Counted from the first letter of the stretch, positions 1-8,652 are shown. The stretch is 64,000 nt of DNA from Pseudomonas poae (GCA_028869255.1 CP110972.1:377001-441000); one strand, 5' to 3'. A program made the numbers and translations. The notes: generated by a model not told the origin, from the sequence alone.

Positions 1-1
1 A

Positions 2-1477
2 TTACCGTGTTTTGCGGGAGGGGGCGGTCGAGAGTATTTTATGAACGAGCAGAATCGTTGGTTCTCGATCATCGATGACGGCGGCGAGCAGGCCTGGCGG
101 GTCAAGGATGTGCGTAGGCCTCATCGGCATCACCAAGATCTGATCCGCCTGGATCAAAAAGGCCGCTGGGAAGTGGGCTCGCCTCCTGGCAGGGGCCTGA
201 GGGGCGGCTTGTCACCCGATGAGCAGTTGATGCAGCTCTATCCTTTTCTAGACGAAGCCAAGGTTCGTCGAGTGTTTGAGTCATTCAACTTTCCATGTGG
301 GCATGAACTCGAATTTCAACTCAGCCTGGTCCACTACCTGAGGTCGGGCGCTGCGCTTGACCTCTTTGATCAGTATTTGATGGTGACGCCTCAGCGTCTA
401 TTGGCGCGCCTCAGGGGCGCCGACTTACCTGGCACGCCACTGACGCCGGTTAACGTAACGCCTGGGCCCAGCCGGGCAGGGCCCGTGAGGCCAGCGCGTG
501 AACGATTCGTCGACTGGGGGCAAACCATTGATCCTGTCCAGCTCCAGCTAAAGCACGTCGAGCAGGGCATTTATGTGCGCGTGGGCGGGCCGCCCGAGCT
601 GATTGGCACCGAATACATCAAGATTGATCAGCACTATTATCCGATTCTGCCTCTCGGTGCCGTCCCGCCTCGAACTATCAATACGGTATTCATGCGTGAT
701 CCCACTCTGTCGTTGCGCACCTACGAGCAGTTTGAGTCGATGCTCAGAAGGGACCTGTTCGACCAGCCGCGCGTGGCGACCTTCGCCGCCGCGGATGGTC
801 GTTGGATCAACCCCATGCCAATGCCGTTTCGAAAGACAATGGCCGCCTCGGTGGCAGAGGCTTTTCCAATGCTGACGGCGACCAGTGTGGAAGAAGTCGC
901 ACGGGCGCTGTTCAACGCGGCTAACCCGAACGGGTTGACCGCCTGGGGAGCCAGCATGATGCAGCGGACCTTGCGCCATTGGCGTTCTGGCGCATCAGTG
1001 GTGCCAGCCCACTTGGGGGAGCCAATGACGCTGCTGCCCAGGTCCTCGCCAACGGTCCAGGGCCATTGGTTGCTGAACGATGCGCCTGGGCAATACTCGC
1101 AACTGAACTATCGTACCGATCGTATTGGGCCACCTTTTCAGGACGCTTTGGAGGCCGGCGGTAGACCATCGCTCAGGGCCCTGATGGTCGAGGTGTTGAC
1201 CCGTGATGGCTATCAAATCGACTTCAGCTACCCCATGCCCGGCGAGTTGCTGTTCAGGCGGCCGAAAAGTCAGACGTTGTACTGGCTGCAGTTGCAAAGG
1301 ACGTCTGCAGGCGTTGTCAGTCGAAGCGGGGTTAACGCGCCCAGCCCTTTCCTGATGAGTACCTTATTGAATGAGCGGGTGGGCACTGCACAGAGGAGCA
1401 ACAACCTGGTCTCGCTGATGGGAGGTATTAACCGTAGCCATGACGGGGCAACCTCTATTTTCGTCATCCGGATTTAA
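2..1477 (+). CDS. C-terminal part of an unrecognised large protein (5' partial)
   Basis: The reading frame is open from the first bases of the window, so this is probably the 3' part of a longer gene. An in-frame ATG at 41 is preceded by GAGAG, so an independent start there cannot be excluded, but the residues upstream of it (AGGGGREYF) look like coding sequence. The roughly 490 visible residues contain no motif I can name. They are rich in Arg, Pro and Leu, have no membrane segment, and end in a basic segment closing IFVIRI. The early stretch (WRVKDVRRP, KGRWEVG) is loosely reminiscent of large Pseudomonas toxin-like proteins of the DUF6543 type, but that is only an impression. A strong bidirectional terminator follows. 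Function is unknown. Confidence 0.6.
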   Translation, partial: LPCFAGGGGREYFMNEQNRWFSIIDDGGEQAWRVKDVRRPHRHHQDLIRLDQKGRWEVGSPPGRGLRGGLSPDEQLMQLYPFLDEAKVRRVFESFNFPCGHELEFQLSLVHYLRSGAALDLFDQYLMVTPQRLLARLRGADLPGTPLTPVNVTPGPSRAGPVRPARERFVDWGQTIDPVQLQLKHVEQGIYVRVGGPPELIGTEYIKIDQHYYPILPLGAVPPRTINTVFMRDPTLSLRTYEQFESMLRRDLFDQPRVATFAAADGRWINPMPMPFRKTMAASVAEAFPMLTATSVEEVARALFNAANPNGLTAWGASMMQRTLRHWRSGASVVPAHLGEPMTLLPRSSPTVQGHWLLNDAPGQYSQLNYRTDRIGPPFQDALEAGGRPSLRALMVEVLTRDGYQIDFSYPMPGELLFRRPKSQTLYWLQLQRTSAGVVSRSGVNAPSPFLMSTLLNERVGTAQRSNNLVSLMGGINRSHDGATSIFVIRI

Positions 1478-1496
1478 GAGAGGCCGGCAAGCGGGC

Positions 1497-1530
1497 AAAA
1501 AAAATGCCCCGAACGGTCGGGGCATTTTTA
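1497..1530. terminator. Bidirectional rho-independent terminator
   Basis: A 13-bp perfect stem (1500-1512 with 1517-1529) encloses the loop ACGG. It has an A-run on the left arm and a T-run on the right, so it can stop transcription from both sides. It lies between the convergent partial gene and icmP. Confidence 0.9.
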
Positions 1531-1557
1531 CTGCGGCTTCAGGGAGGCCTGTACGGA

Positions 1558-2901
1558 TCAGAACTCGTGATCAGCGTTATCCGGGTTCAGGTCGCTGATG
1601 CCCAGCTTGCCGGCAGCGGCTTCGATCGAACCGGTCTGCTTGACCAGTGCGGCAATCGCATCACGTACGATCTGGTTGCCTGCATCGTTACCGGCGGCGA
1701 TCAGTTGGTCGTAGTGCTCACCCTTGTTGGCGTGGTCAACCATGACCTGGATCTTCGCTTCGGTCGCAGCCAGGTCGGCTTTCAAGGCGGTGTCAGCGGC
1801 CGGGTCAGCCTTGGCAACCAGGGACGACAGGCTGGCGCCGGTCATTTTGCTGCCGTCGACACGGGTGTACTCGCCCAGGTAGACGTTGCGGATGCCCTTG
1901 GCGTCGTAGAAGTGCGAGTTGTGGGTGTTATCGCTGAAGCAGTCCTGCTCGTCTTCAGGCGAGTTGGCTTCCAGGGATACCTTCATGCGCTCACCGGCCA
2001 GCTCGCCGAGGGACAGGCTACCCATGCCGAACAACATTTTGCGCAGGCCATCGGTGGCGGGTTCGGCCTCGAGGGTGGCGCGGTAGTTGTCTTCGACGTT
2101 GGGTTTCCAGTTGCCGACCATCTCTTGCAGGTCGCTGACCAGCAGTTGGGTCACGGCGCTCAGGTAGGCGCGGCGACGCTCGTTGTGGCCGCCGGTGGCG
2201 CCGTCGCCGGTCAGGTAGTCCGATGCAGGACGGTTGCCGGCGCCTGGGCCGGTGCCGTTCAGGTCCTGGCCCCAGAGCAGGAATTCGATGGCATGGTAGC
2301 CGGTGGCGACGTTGGCCTCCGAACCGCCCAGCTCATTGAGGCTGGCGAGTTTTTCCGGCGTGATGTCCTTCACGTCAACCTTGTCTTCACCGACCTGAAT
2401 CTCATTGTTGGCGATGATGTTGGCGGTGGCGCCGGGGTTACCCAGGGCGTGCTCGTAGGATTTGTCGACGTAGTCGATCAGGCCTTCGTCCAGCGGCCAT
2501 GCGTTCACCTGGCCTTCCCAGTCGTCAATGATGGTATTGCCGAAACGGAACACTTCACTCTGCAAGTACGGCACGCGGGCGGCGATCCAGGCGGTACGCG
2601 CAGCTTTCAGCGTGTCGTCGTTCGGCTTGGCGAGGAAGGCGTCGATCGCGGTTTGCAGGGTTTTTGCAGTGGACTCGGCATCGCTGTACACCGCGAACAC
2701 CATGTCTGCGTAATGCGCGACCACGGCCTTGGCGGCCGCTTCGTCGACCTGGCCGGCAGGAGTGGCAGCCGCTGGTGCGGTAGTGCTGGCGGCCGGGGTC
2801 GGGGCCTGAGGCGCGGCGGCCTTGTCTTTACCTTCGCCGCAGCCGGCGAGAGAAATAGCAATGGCCAGCAGACTGGCGGTGGCCAGGGGCATACGAATCA
2901 T
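1558..2901 (-). CDS. icmP: Imelysin-family iron-regulated lipoprotein (insulin-cleaving-type M75 protein)
   Basis: The product is a 447-residue imelysin (peptidase M75/IrpA) protein, probably anchored in the outer membrane. The start at 2901 is chosen because AGGA lies 8 nt upstream; in-frame starts further upstream lack such spacing. The N-terminus is a lipoprotein signal with lipobox LAGC, putting the lipidated Cys at about residue 21. A Pro/Ala-rich linker follows. The family GxHxxE motif is at residues 201-206, in GYHAIEFLLWGQD. Its length matches P. aeruginosa IcmP (PA4370), and bifA and sodB lie nearby as in that genome. Family members act in iron uptake; the proteolytic activity of the family is debated. 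A Fur-like box lies upstream, consistent with iron repression. Confidence 0.88.
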   Translation of the reverse strand: MIRMPLATASLLAIAISLAGCGEGKDKAAAPQAPTPAASTTAPAAATPAGQVDEAAAKAVVAHYADMVFAVYSDAESTAKTLQTAIDAFLAKPNDDTLKAARTAWIAARVPYLQSEVFRFGNTIIDDWEGQVNAWPLDEGLIDYVDKSYEHALGNPGATANIIANNEIQVGEDKVDVKDITPEKLASLNELGGSEANVATGYHAIEFLLWGQDLNGTGPGAGNRPASDYLTGDGATGGHNERRRAYLSAVTQLLVSDLQEMVGNWKPNVEDNYRATLEAEPATDGLRKMLFGMGSLSLGELAGERMKVSLEANSPEDEQDCFSDNTHNSHFYDAKGIRNVYLGEYTRVDGSKMTGASLSSLVAKADPAADTALKADLAATEAKIQVMVDHANKGEHYDQLIAAGNDAGNQIVRDAIAALVKQTGSIEAAAGKLGISDLNPDNADHEF

Positions 2902-2961
2902 GGCGAACATCCTGCTTCGGTTGTTGATGGGGCGCGCGGGGGAGCGCAAAAACTGCGACAT

Positions 2962-2980
2962 AATGCGAAAGATTTGCATT
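2962..2980 (-). promoter_or_regulatory. Candidate Fur box upstream of icmP
   Basis: A 19-bp near-palindrome begins AATGC and ends GCATT; 7 of 9 half-site positions match across the centre. It resembles Pseudomonas Fur boxes (AATGATAAT-N-ATTATCATT type) and lies about 60 bp upstream of the icmP start, in the promoter region. Regulation by Fur is inferred from this and from the iron-regulated nature of the family. Confidence 0.6.
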
Positions 2981-3022
2981 TTGTGTAAAGGGTTATACGC
3001 GGGAAATATTCAGTATTGTTTC

Positions 3023-3163
3023 TGTGGCGAGCGGGCTTGCCCGCGTTGGGGCGCGAAGCGGGCCCTTTTTAGACTCTGAGTCGGGGGCTGCTGCGCAGCC
3101 CAACGCGGGCAAGCCCGCTCGCCACAACAAGCCCGCTCGCCACAGCAAGCCCGCTTGCCACAG
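3023..3163. repeat. REP cluster, GTGGCGAGCGGG type
   Basis: A unit starting GTGGCGAGCGGGCTTGCCCG is followed by an inverted copy ending GCCCGCTCGCCACA near 3126, and then by two further shortened tandem copies of CAAGCCCGCTYGCCACA. This is a Pseudomonas REP/BIME-like element filling the gap between icmP and bifA. The same subtype recurs at 30721-30856. Confidence 0.85.
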
Positions 3164-3171
3164 GACGCTTG

Positions 3172-5223
3172 TCAGAGGATTGCGGCGTTATTGCGCTCGG
3201 ATTGCTTCAGATAGGCCGCCAACTCCCGCGCCGGCAGGGGTTTGCTGTAGTGGTAACCCTGACCTTCATGGCAACCCTCGGAGATGATGTAAGCCTCTTG
3301 CTCGGCGGTTTCCACCCCTTCGGCGATCACCTGCATGCCCAGGCTTTTGCCCAGTTGGATAATGGCGCGCACGATGGTTGCATCGTCGTCATCGTCCAGC
3401 AGGTCTTGGACGAAGCTCTTGTCGATCTTGATCTTGTCCAGGGGCAGGCTTTTCAGGTAGCTCAGGGATGAATAGCCGGTGCCGAAGTCATCAATCGCAA
3501 TCAACGCACCGGAACGGCGCAGGCTCAGCAGGTGCTGGGCGGCGGTGCTGATGTCTTCCATCAGGCCGGTTTCGGTGACTTCCAGCTCCAGGCTGCGCGG
3601 CGGCAGACGGTAAATCTGCATCAGGTTGTTGACCACTCGCGGCAACTCGGTGTGGTGCAACTGCACGGTCGACAGGTTGACCGCCATGCGCAGGTCGGTG
3701 AAGCCCAGGTCATGCCATTCGCGCAATTGTCGGCAGGCCTGGTCCAGCACCCATTCGCCAATCGGAATAATGGTGCCGTTCTGTTCGGCCAGCGGGATAA
3801 ACAGGTCCGGCGGCACCAGGCCATGTTCCGGGTGCTGCCAGCGGATCAGGGCTTCCACGCCCACCACGCGGTTGTCGCGATAACTGATCTGCGGCTGGTA
3901 CACCAGGTGGAACTGGTTGCGGCTGAGGGCCTCGCGCAGGTCTTTTTCCAGCTCGCGGCGGCGGCGCATTTCGCTGTCGACGCTGGCGATATAGAACTGA
4001 TAGCGGTTGCGCGAACGGCTCTTGGCCAGGGTCATGGTTTGTTCGGCTTTTTGCAGCAGCTTCTCGGTGCTGTCGCCGTCCTCCGGAAACAAGGTGATGC
4101 CAATGGTGGCGCGCAGGCGGATTTCCTCGTGGTCGAGGGCGAACTCCGCTTCCAGGTCATCCAGGATGCTCTGCGCCAGCTCGGCCGCTTCGTAGGGTTG
4201 ATCGATATCGGCTTGTACCAGCGCGAACTGGTCGCCGCCCAGGCGGGCCAGCGCGCCGAGGCGGCCACTGTGGGCACGCAGGCGATCGGCCAGGGCCAGC
4301 AGCAATTTGTCGCCGGCCTGGTAGGTGAATTGCTCGTTGACGCTTTTGAAATCATCCAGCCCCACGCACAAAACGGCCACGCGCCGTTGGCGACGGCCGG
4401 CGTCGATCAGGATCTTGTCCAACTGCTCCTGCAGTTTCTGGCGGTTCGGCAGCCCGGTCAGAAAGTCGTACTGGGCCATGCGCAGCAGGCTGCTTTCCGC
4501 TTCGTGGCGCAGGTGGGTATTACGTTCGATGGATTCAAGCAACTGGTTGGCGGTATTGATCCACAACCCCAGCTCGTTGCGTTCATGGCCCTTGAGCTGC
4601 GGGATCTTGTGTTCGCTGGGCCGGTCGGGGTTGATCGAGGTCAGGTGCTCGATGATGCGCGACAGCGGCTTGGTCAGCAGCCAGTGGTAGACCAGGTACA
4701 GCACCAGGCCCATGGCCAGGGCGCGCAATACCCCGGAAATGAAGATGATCACCGAATTGACAATAAAACCCTGGCCATAGGTGGCCGTGTCGAGGGTGAT
4801 GCTCAGGTCGCCGTAATACTCGCTGTAGGGGCCCTTGCCGACCAGAGGCGTGGTAAAGGTGCGTTCCTGGCCCAGAATCAGGTCGGTCAGCCAGCGGCTG
4901 GGGGCTTGCTGCAAGGCGCGGCTTTTCTCCGCCAGCATGGTTTCGTTGGGATGGCCGATGGACGCCATGCGCACCGCGTCGTCCTGGAACAGGCCCTCAA
5001 TGACTTGCATGCCCATCTCGCGGTCCAGGCTGTAGACGGCCTGGGTCGAGGGGTCGCGAAACATGTCGAGGATGCGCTGGGCATCACCGGCCACGGCCTG
5101 GCGCGTCTTGTAGGCATCGAAGACGATCTGCGCCACGCTCAGCGCAACGCCCACGATCAATGCCGAGAGCAGCACAACCCGTAGCAACTTCACCGACAAG
5201 CTGTTCTTGAGTTCCAGCTTCAA
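3172..5223 (-). CDS. bifA: Membrane c-di-GMP phosphodiesterase BifA (degenerate GGDQF plus EAL)
   Basis: The 683-residue inner-membrane protein has a TM segment at about 11-33, a periplasmic segment, a second TM at about 153-180, a HAMP-like linker, a GGDEF domain (about 250-405) and an EAL domain (about 430-675). The GGDEF signature reads GGDQF at 329-333, the degenerate form typical of BifA. The EAL domain keeps its catalytic signatures: EAL at 457-459, DDFGTGYSS at 578-586 and EGVE at 635-638. It should therefore hydrolyse c-di-GMP and promote motility over biofilm. Length and position between icmP and sodB match PA4367 (bifA, about 687 aa). The start is ATG, followed by MKLELKNSLS; only weak Shine-Dalgarno sequence is visible. 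Confidence 0.92.
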   Translation of the reverse strand: MKLELKNSLSVKLLRVVLLSALIVGVALSVAQIVFDAYKTRQAVAGDAQRILDMFRDPSTQAVYSLDREMGMQVIEGLFQDDAVRMASIGHPNETMLAEKSRALQQAPSRWLTDLILGQERTFTTPLVGKGPYSEYYGDLSITLDTATYGQGFIVNSVIIFISGVLRALAMGLVLYLVYHWLLTKPLSRIIEHLTSINPDRPSEHKIPQLKGHERNELGLWINTANQLLESIERNTHLRHEAESSLLRMAQYDFLTGLPNRQKLQEQLDKILIDAGRRQRRVAVLCVGLDDFKSVNEQFTYQAGDKLLLALADRLRAHSGRLGALARLGGDQFALVQADIDQPYEAAELAQSILDDLEAEFALDHEEIRLRATIGITLFPEDGDSTEKLLQKAEQTMTLAKSRSRNRYQFYIASVDSEMRRRRELEKDLREALSRNQFHLVYQPQISYRDNRVVGVEALIRWQHPEHGLVPPDLFIPLAEQNGTIIPIGEWVLDQACRQLREWHDLGFTDLRMAVNLSTVQLHHTELPRVVNNLMQIYRLPPRSLELEVTETGLMEDISTAAQHLLSLRRSGALIAIDDFGTGYSSLSYLKSLPLDKIKIDKSFVQDLLDDDDDATIVRAIIQLGKSLGMQVIAEGVETAEQEAYIISEGCHEGQGYHYSKPLPARELAAYLKQSERNNAAIL

Positions 5224-5351
5224 AGGGTCATTCCTTGTTCCATGCGGGTAGCCTCAATATGCCATGAGTATTGGCAATCTGGTGATGGCAGTCAAAGGAA
5301 CATTAGGGCATCGGCTGGTTTGGCGAGGAACTTGAGGAGGCGGTTGGGGCG

Positions 5352-5371
5352 AGGCGGATAGGTATCCGCCT
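5352..5371. other. Short inverted repeat between bifA and the Asn-rich gene
   Basis: AGGCGGATA and TATCCGCCT form a perfect 9-bp inverted repeat around a GG centre. It lies 3' of the Asn-rich gene and upstream of bifA. No T-run follows, so it could be a weak transcriptional attenuator or a protein-binding palindrome in the bifA promoter region. Nothing else was recognised in 5224-5433. Confidence 0.35.
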
Positions 5372-5433
5372 GCCTTGGGATCACTCAGTGACTACGCAGA
5401 GCGCATCGTACGTTATGCACGGCGAAGTTTGGA

Positions 5434-5694
5434 TCAGTTGGGGATCTTGTTATTGTTGTTGTTGTTGTTGTCGTTGTTTACCGCGATGTTTATAGGGCCA
5501 TGGGCGCGATGGGTGTCCTCGCCGGCGACCTTGTCTTTTTGGTCACCCTCGTTGTCTTTTTTGGACATCGCCTTGAGTAGTTCGCCCCCGAGTTTCATGA
5601 CCTCGGTCCCCGTTTTCACGGCCTCGGTCCCCATTTTCACGGCCTCGCCGATCAAAGGGAGTGCTGCTGATGCGCCGCCTATGCCTGGAATCAT
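5434..5694 (-). CDS. Small Asn-rich protein with heptad repeats, unknown function
   Basis: An 86-residue protein is predicted from the ATG at 5694, which has GGAG 9-10 nt upstream; an in-frame GTG at 5733 lacks such a site. The N-terminus is Gly/Ala-rich (MIPGIGGASAALPLIG). A run of heptad-like units follows (EAVKMGT, EAVKTGT, EVMKLGG, ELLKAMS), then a charged Lys/Asp/Glu segment, and finally a poly-Asn tail with seven consecutive Asn. The DNA shows the same structure: a 21-bp tandem repeat around 5594-5650 and a trinucleotide tract around 5446-5473. No export signal or known family is recognised. The composition is reminiscent of secreted harpin-like proteins, but that is only an impression. 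It is the only gene between sodB and bifA. Confidence 0.6.
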   Translation of the reverse strand: MIPGIGGASAALPLIGEAVKMGTEAVKTGTEVMKLGGELLKAMSKKDNEGDQKDKVAGEDTHRAHGPINIAVNNDNNNNNNNKIPN

Positions 5695-5796
5695 TGTAAA
5701 ATCTCCGACAGGTAAGAGAGGTGAATTCCTCACGCTGACTGGGTGGCAAATTCCCCTCGCTGAGTTCCGGCACCTGCCAACTTATTCATCGCCCAC

Positions 5797-5824
5797 AAAA
5801 AAGCCCGGCAATTGCCGGGCTCTT
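5797..5824 (-). terminator. sodB rho-independent terminator
   Basis: A 20-bp perfect palindrome (5802-5821, AGCCCGGCAA and its complement) is followed by a T-run when read on the minus strand. It lies about 20 bp beyond the sodB stop codon. Confidence 0.9.
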
Positions 5825-5841
5825 TCTACTGCAAGTAGTGC

Positions 5842-6438
5842 TTAGGCAGTGAAGGTCTTGCCTTCGAACTGCTCAGCCACGAACTTCCAGTTGACCAGGT
5901 TCCAGAACGCTTCCACATACTTTGGACGCACGTTGCGGTAGTCGATGTAGTAAGCGTGTTCCCAGACGTCGCAGGTCAGCAGCGGGGTGTCGCCGCTGGT
6001 CAGCGGGTTGCCGGCGCCGATGGTGCTGGCCAGGGCCAGGGAACCGTCAGCCTTTTTCACCAGCCAGCCCCAACCGGAACCGAAGGTGCCGACGGAAGTC
6101 TTGGTGAACTCTTCCTTGAACTTGTCGAACGAACCGAACGCAGCGTTGATGGCCTCAGCCAGTGCGCCGGTCGGTTGACCGCCGGCGTTTGGCGCCAGGC
6201 AGTTCCAGTAGAAAGTGTGGTTCCAGACCTGAGCGGCGTTGTTGAAGATGCCGCCCGAAGAAGACTTGACGATCTCTTCCAGGGTCTTGCCTTCGAACTC
6301 GGTGCCAGGCACCAGGTTGTTCAGGTTCACGACATAGGTGTTGTGGTGCTTGTCGTGGTGGAATTCCAAGGTTTCCTTGGAAACGTGCGGCTGCAGGGCA
6401 TCGTGTGCGTAGGGCAGCGGCGGCAATTCGAAAGCCAT
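5842..6438 (-). CDS. sodB: Superoxide dismutase [Fe]
   Basis: A 198-residue Fe/Mn-family superoxide dismutase that dismutates cytoplasmic superoxide to oxygen and hydrogen peroxide. The four metal ligands are visible: His27 (HHDKHH), His74 (WNHTFYW), and Asp157 and His161 ([13 protein letters not shown]). The sequence starting [10 protein letters not shown] and its length fit the iron enzyme SodB. The start at 6438 is set by a TAGGAG ribosome binding site; the frame extends further upstream but without a better site. Neighbours (bifA downstream, the LysE-type exporter upstream) match the P. aeruginosa PA4365-PA4367 order. A strong terminator follows the gene. Confidence 0.97.
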   Translation of the reverse strand: MAFELPPLPYAHDALQPHVSKETLEFHHDKHHNTYVVNLNNLVPGTEFEGKTLEEIVKSSSGGIFNNAAQVWNHTFYWNCLAPNAGGQPTGALAEAINAAFGSFDKFKEEFTKTSVGTFGSGWGWLVKKADGSLALASTIGAGNPLTSGDTPLLTCDVWEHAYYIDYRNVRPKYVEAFWNLVNWKFVAEQFEGKTFTA

Positions 6439-6616
6439 GATGATTCTCCTAATCAGGTCAGTTGCGGTGAGCGCAAGGCCGATCACGGGCGGCCAAACAA
6501 GCGCCGGGGAGTTTGTACTCTTTGCGGCGCAGGGTCCGGATCATAGCACCGGGGGTGCGGCAAAACCACGCAACAACTGTGTGGGATAGAGGTTCCAGAG
6601 CGTTTTGGAATATTCG

Positions 6617-7216
6617 TCAGGCGCTGATCAATTGATAGGCCACGCTGAACATCATGGCGGCCACCAGCAGATCCAGAATGCGCCAGGTGGCGGGGCGCGC
6701 CAGCCACGGTGCCAGCCATGCGGCGCCGAGTGCCAGGGTGGCGAACCACAGGAATGACGCGCTCGCGGCACCGGCCACGTAGGCCCCTGGTTCGGTTTGT
6801 TGAGCGCCCAGGGAGCCGATCAGCAGCACCGTGTCCAAGTACACGTGGGGATTGAGCAGGGTCACCGCCAAGGCGCTGAGTAACACGGCGCGCAATGAGC
6901 GCACCTTGAGGTTATCCCCGTGTGCCAGGCTTTGTGTCGAAAACGCCCGACGCAACGCCAAGGTGCCGTACCACAACAGGAACGCTGCGCCGCCCCAGCG
7001 GGCAATGCCCAGCAGCAACGGGCTTTGCGCCAGCACTGTCGCCAGGCCGAATACTCCGGCCGCTACCAGAATCGCGTCACACACGATGCACAGGGCCGCC
7101 ACCGGCAGGTGGTGTTCCCGGCGCAGGCTTTGCGCCAGCACAAATGCATTCTGGGTGCCGATGGCCATGATCAGCCCGAAAGCCACCAGCAGCCCGTTCA
7201 TATAGCTTTGCCACAT
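6617..7216 (-). CDS. argO: LysE/ArgO-family basic amino acid exporter
   Basis: A 199-residue hydrophobic protein with about six membrane segments. It carries the LysE-family signature GTQNAFVLAQSLRREH near residues 20-35 and a mid-protein NPHVYLD motif typical of lysine/arginine exporters. It should export L-arginine or L-lysine from the cytoplasm. It ends the minus-strand pair with the ACT-domain gene, only 2 bp downstream of it, and lies near a divergent argP. ArgP activates argO in E. coli, so the same control is likely here. The symbol is by family analogy; lysE would serve equally well. Confidence 0.85.
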   Translation of the reverse strand: MWQSYMNGLLVAFGLIMAIGTQNAFVLAQSLRREHHLPVAALCIVCDAILVAAGVFGLATVLAQSPLLLGIARWGGAAFLLWYGTLALRRAFSTQSLAHGDNLKVRSLRAVLLSALAVTLLNPHVYLDTVLLIGSLGAQQTEPGAYVAGAASASFLWFATLALGAAWLAPWLARPATWRILDLLVAAMMFSVAYQLISA

Positions 7217-7218
7217 AA

Positions 7219-7659
7219 TCAGTCTTCCCTGCCCACTTCCACATCTGTGTTGTCGACCGCACCCGCGTCCCGCGCCAATTGGCGCAAGACGGCCATTGCC
7301 CGTTCGCCGTCGGCCAAGCCGACAAATATATGGTCATGGTAAAAACCGGCGATCACATTGGCGCTGATCCCGGCAGCGCCGAGGGCGGTGGCGAAGGCGG
7401 CGGTCAACCCAACGGCTTGCAGGGATGACTGCACATTCAGGGTGATCCAGGCCATCACGAAATCGAACTCCAGCCCGGCGGCCTGGGCTTGCGAACGCTC
7501 CAGGATCAGGGTCAGCCCTTCGGCCTCACGGAAGCTGCCAATGACGGAGGCACCGTCCGGAAAGGTGCTCCCGGGGATGGTCGAAAACACGTACTCGCCG
7601 GGGTTGAGTTGAGGGCTCATGGTGCGCAGCAGAATATTCAGATCGGTTTCGCCAGTCAT
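7219..7659 (-). CDS. ACT-domain protein (amino-acid sensing type)
   Basis: The 146-residue protein begins MTGETDLNILLRTMSPQL. The start at 7659 has AGGA 8 nt upstream; the frame continues to 7743 without a comparable site. The sequence contains two ACT-like halves, the second reading AGISANVIAGFYHDHIFVG. This matches the small ACT-domain (DUF2241-like) proteins found beside LysE exporters in Pseudomonas. Such domains usually bind amino acids, so a ligand-sensing or regulatory partner for the exporter is a reasonable inference, but no enzymatic activity is visible. It is followed after 2 bp by argO, so the two are almost certainly co-transcribed. Confidence 0.8.
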   Translation of the reverse strand: MTGETDLNILLRTMSPQLNPGEYVFSTIPGSTFPDGASVIGSFREAEGLTLILERSQAQAAGLEFDFVMAWITLNVQSSLQAVGLTAAFATALGAAGISANVIAGFYHDHIFVGLADGERAMAVLRQLARDAGAVDNTDVEVGRED

Positions 7660-7758
7660 CGGGAGATCCTTGAGTTGAGAAGAAAAGACGCTGGTCATTC
7701 TCTGGCACAAAGCTGTATAAGAAAAATCAATAAAGCTGATCACTCATAAGGAAATCTG

Positions 7759-8652
7759 TTGTTCGACTATAAGTTGCTGTCTGCCCTCGCGGCGATCGTG
7801 GAGCAAGCCGGCTTCGAACGAGGGGCTCAGGTGTTGGGCATCTCGCAATCGGCCATTTCGCAACGTATCAAGCTGCTGGAGACGCGCATCGGCCAGTCAG
7901 TGCTGGTGCGAGCCACGCCCCCGACGCCCACCGAAATCGGCCGTCGCCTGCTCAACCATGTGCAGCAGGTGCGGCTGCTGGAGCGCGACCTGCAAAGCCT
8001 GGTGCCGGCGCTGGACGAGGAGGGCATGCCCGAACGCCTGCGCATCGCCTTGAATGCCGATAGCCTAGCCACCTGGTGGGCCGAGGCGGTCAGTGGCTTT
8101 TGCGCCGAGCACCATTTGTTGCTGGACCTGGTGGTGGAAGACCAGACCGTCGGCCTCAAGCGCATGCGTGCCGGTGAAGTGGCGGCCTGTATCTGCGCCA
8201 GCGAACGCCCGGTGGCCGGTGCGCGCAGCGTGTTGCTCGGCGCCATGCGTTATCGGGCACTGGCGAGCCCTGCGTTTATTGCGCGGCATTTTCCTGCCGG
8301 AGTGCGCCCCGACCAATTGGCGCGCACGCCCGCGCTGGTGTTCGGCCCGGATGATTTCCTGCAGCACCGCTACCTCGCGTCGCTTGGCGTGGACGGTGGT
8401 TTCGAACACCACTTATGCCCTTCGTCCGAAGGCTTTATCCGCCTCACGGAAGCCGGGCTCGGCTGGAGCCTGGTGCCGGAATTGCAGGTGCGCGACCAGT
8501 TGCAACTGGGTGTGCTGGTGGAGTTATTGCCAGATAAGCCCATCGATGTGCCGTTGTACTGGCATCATTGGCGCAGTGGCGGGCAACTGTTGGGCTTGTT
8601 GACCGACCATCTGGCCCAGGCGTGCGGCCAATGGTTGGTGCCGTTGGAGTGA
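7759..8652 (+). CDS. argP: LysR-family regulator ArgP (IciA)
   Basis: A 297-residue LysR-type regulator. The N-terminal helix-turn-helix covers about residues 3-60 (SALAAIVEQAGFERGAQVLG, QSAISQRIKLLE), followed by a substrate-binding co-inducer domain. The start is TTG at 7759, preceded by AAGGAAAT; the first residues (FDYKLLSALA) match ArgP N-termini. ArgP senses lysine and arginine and activates the argO exporter in E. coli. The gene is divergent from the ACT-domain/argO pair, with about 100 bp between the start codons, the usual layout for a LysR regulator and its target. Synteny with PA4363 (iciA) supports the call. Confidence 0.9.
   Translation: MFDYKLLSALAAIVEQAGFERGAQVLGISQSAISQRIKLLETRIGQSVLVRATPPTPTEIGRRLLNHVQQVRLLERDLQSLVPALDEEGMPERLRIALNADSLATWWAEAVSGFCAEHHLLLDLVVEDQTVGLKRMRAGEVAACICASERPVAGARSVLLGAMRYRALASPAFIARHFPAGVRPDQLARTPALVFGPDDFLQHRYLASLGVDGGFEHHLCPSSEGFIRLTEAGLGWSLVPELQVRDQLQLGVLVELLPDKPIDVPLYWHHWRSGGQLLGLLTDHLAQACGQWLVPLE

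Noticed and set aside
1504..2988. Long plus-strand open frame opposite icmP
   Set aside because: Its product has no recognisable motif and it mirrors the codons of the imelysin gene; such antisense frames are common in GC-rich DNA.
3023..3163. CRISPR-like repeated units
   Set aside because: The repeats are inverted and partly adjacent with no unique spacers of constant length, and no cas genes are present; they are REP elements.
3532..5184. 550-residue plus-strand open frame opposite bifA
   Set aside because: It is rich in Gln, Val and His with no motif, whereas the minus strand encodes an unmistakable GGDEF/EAL protein.
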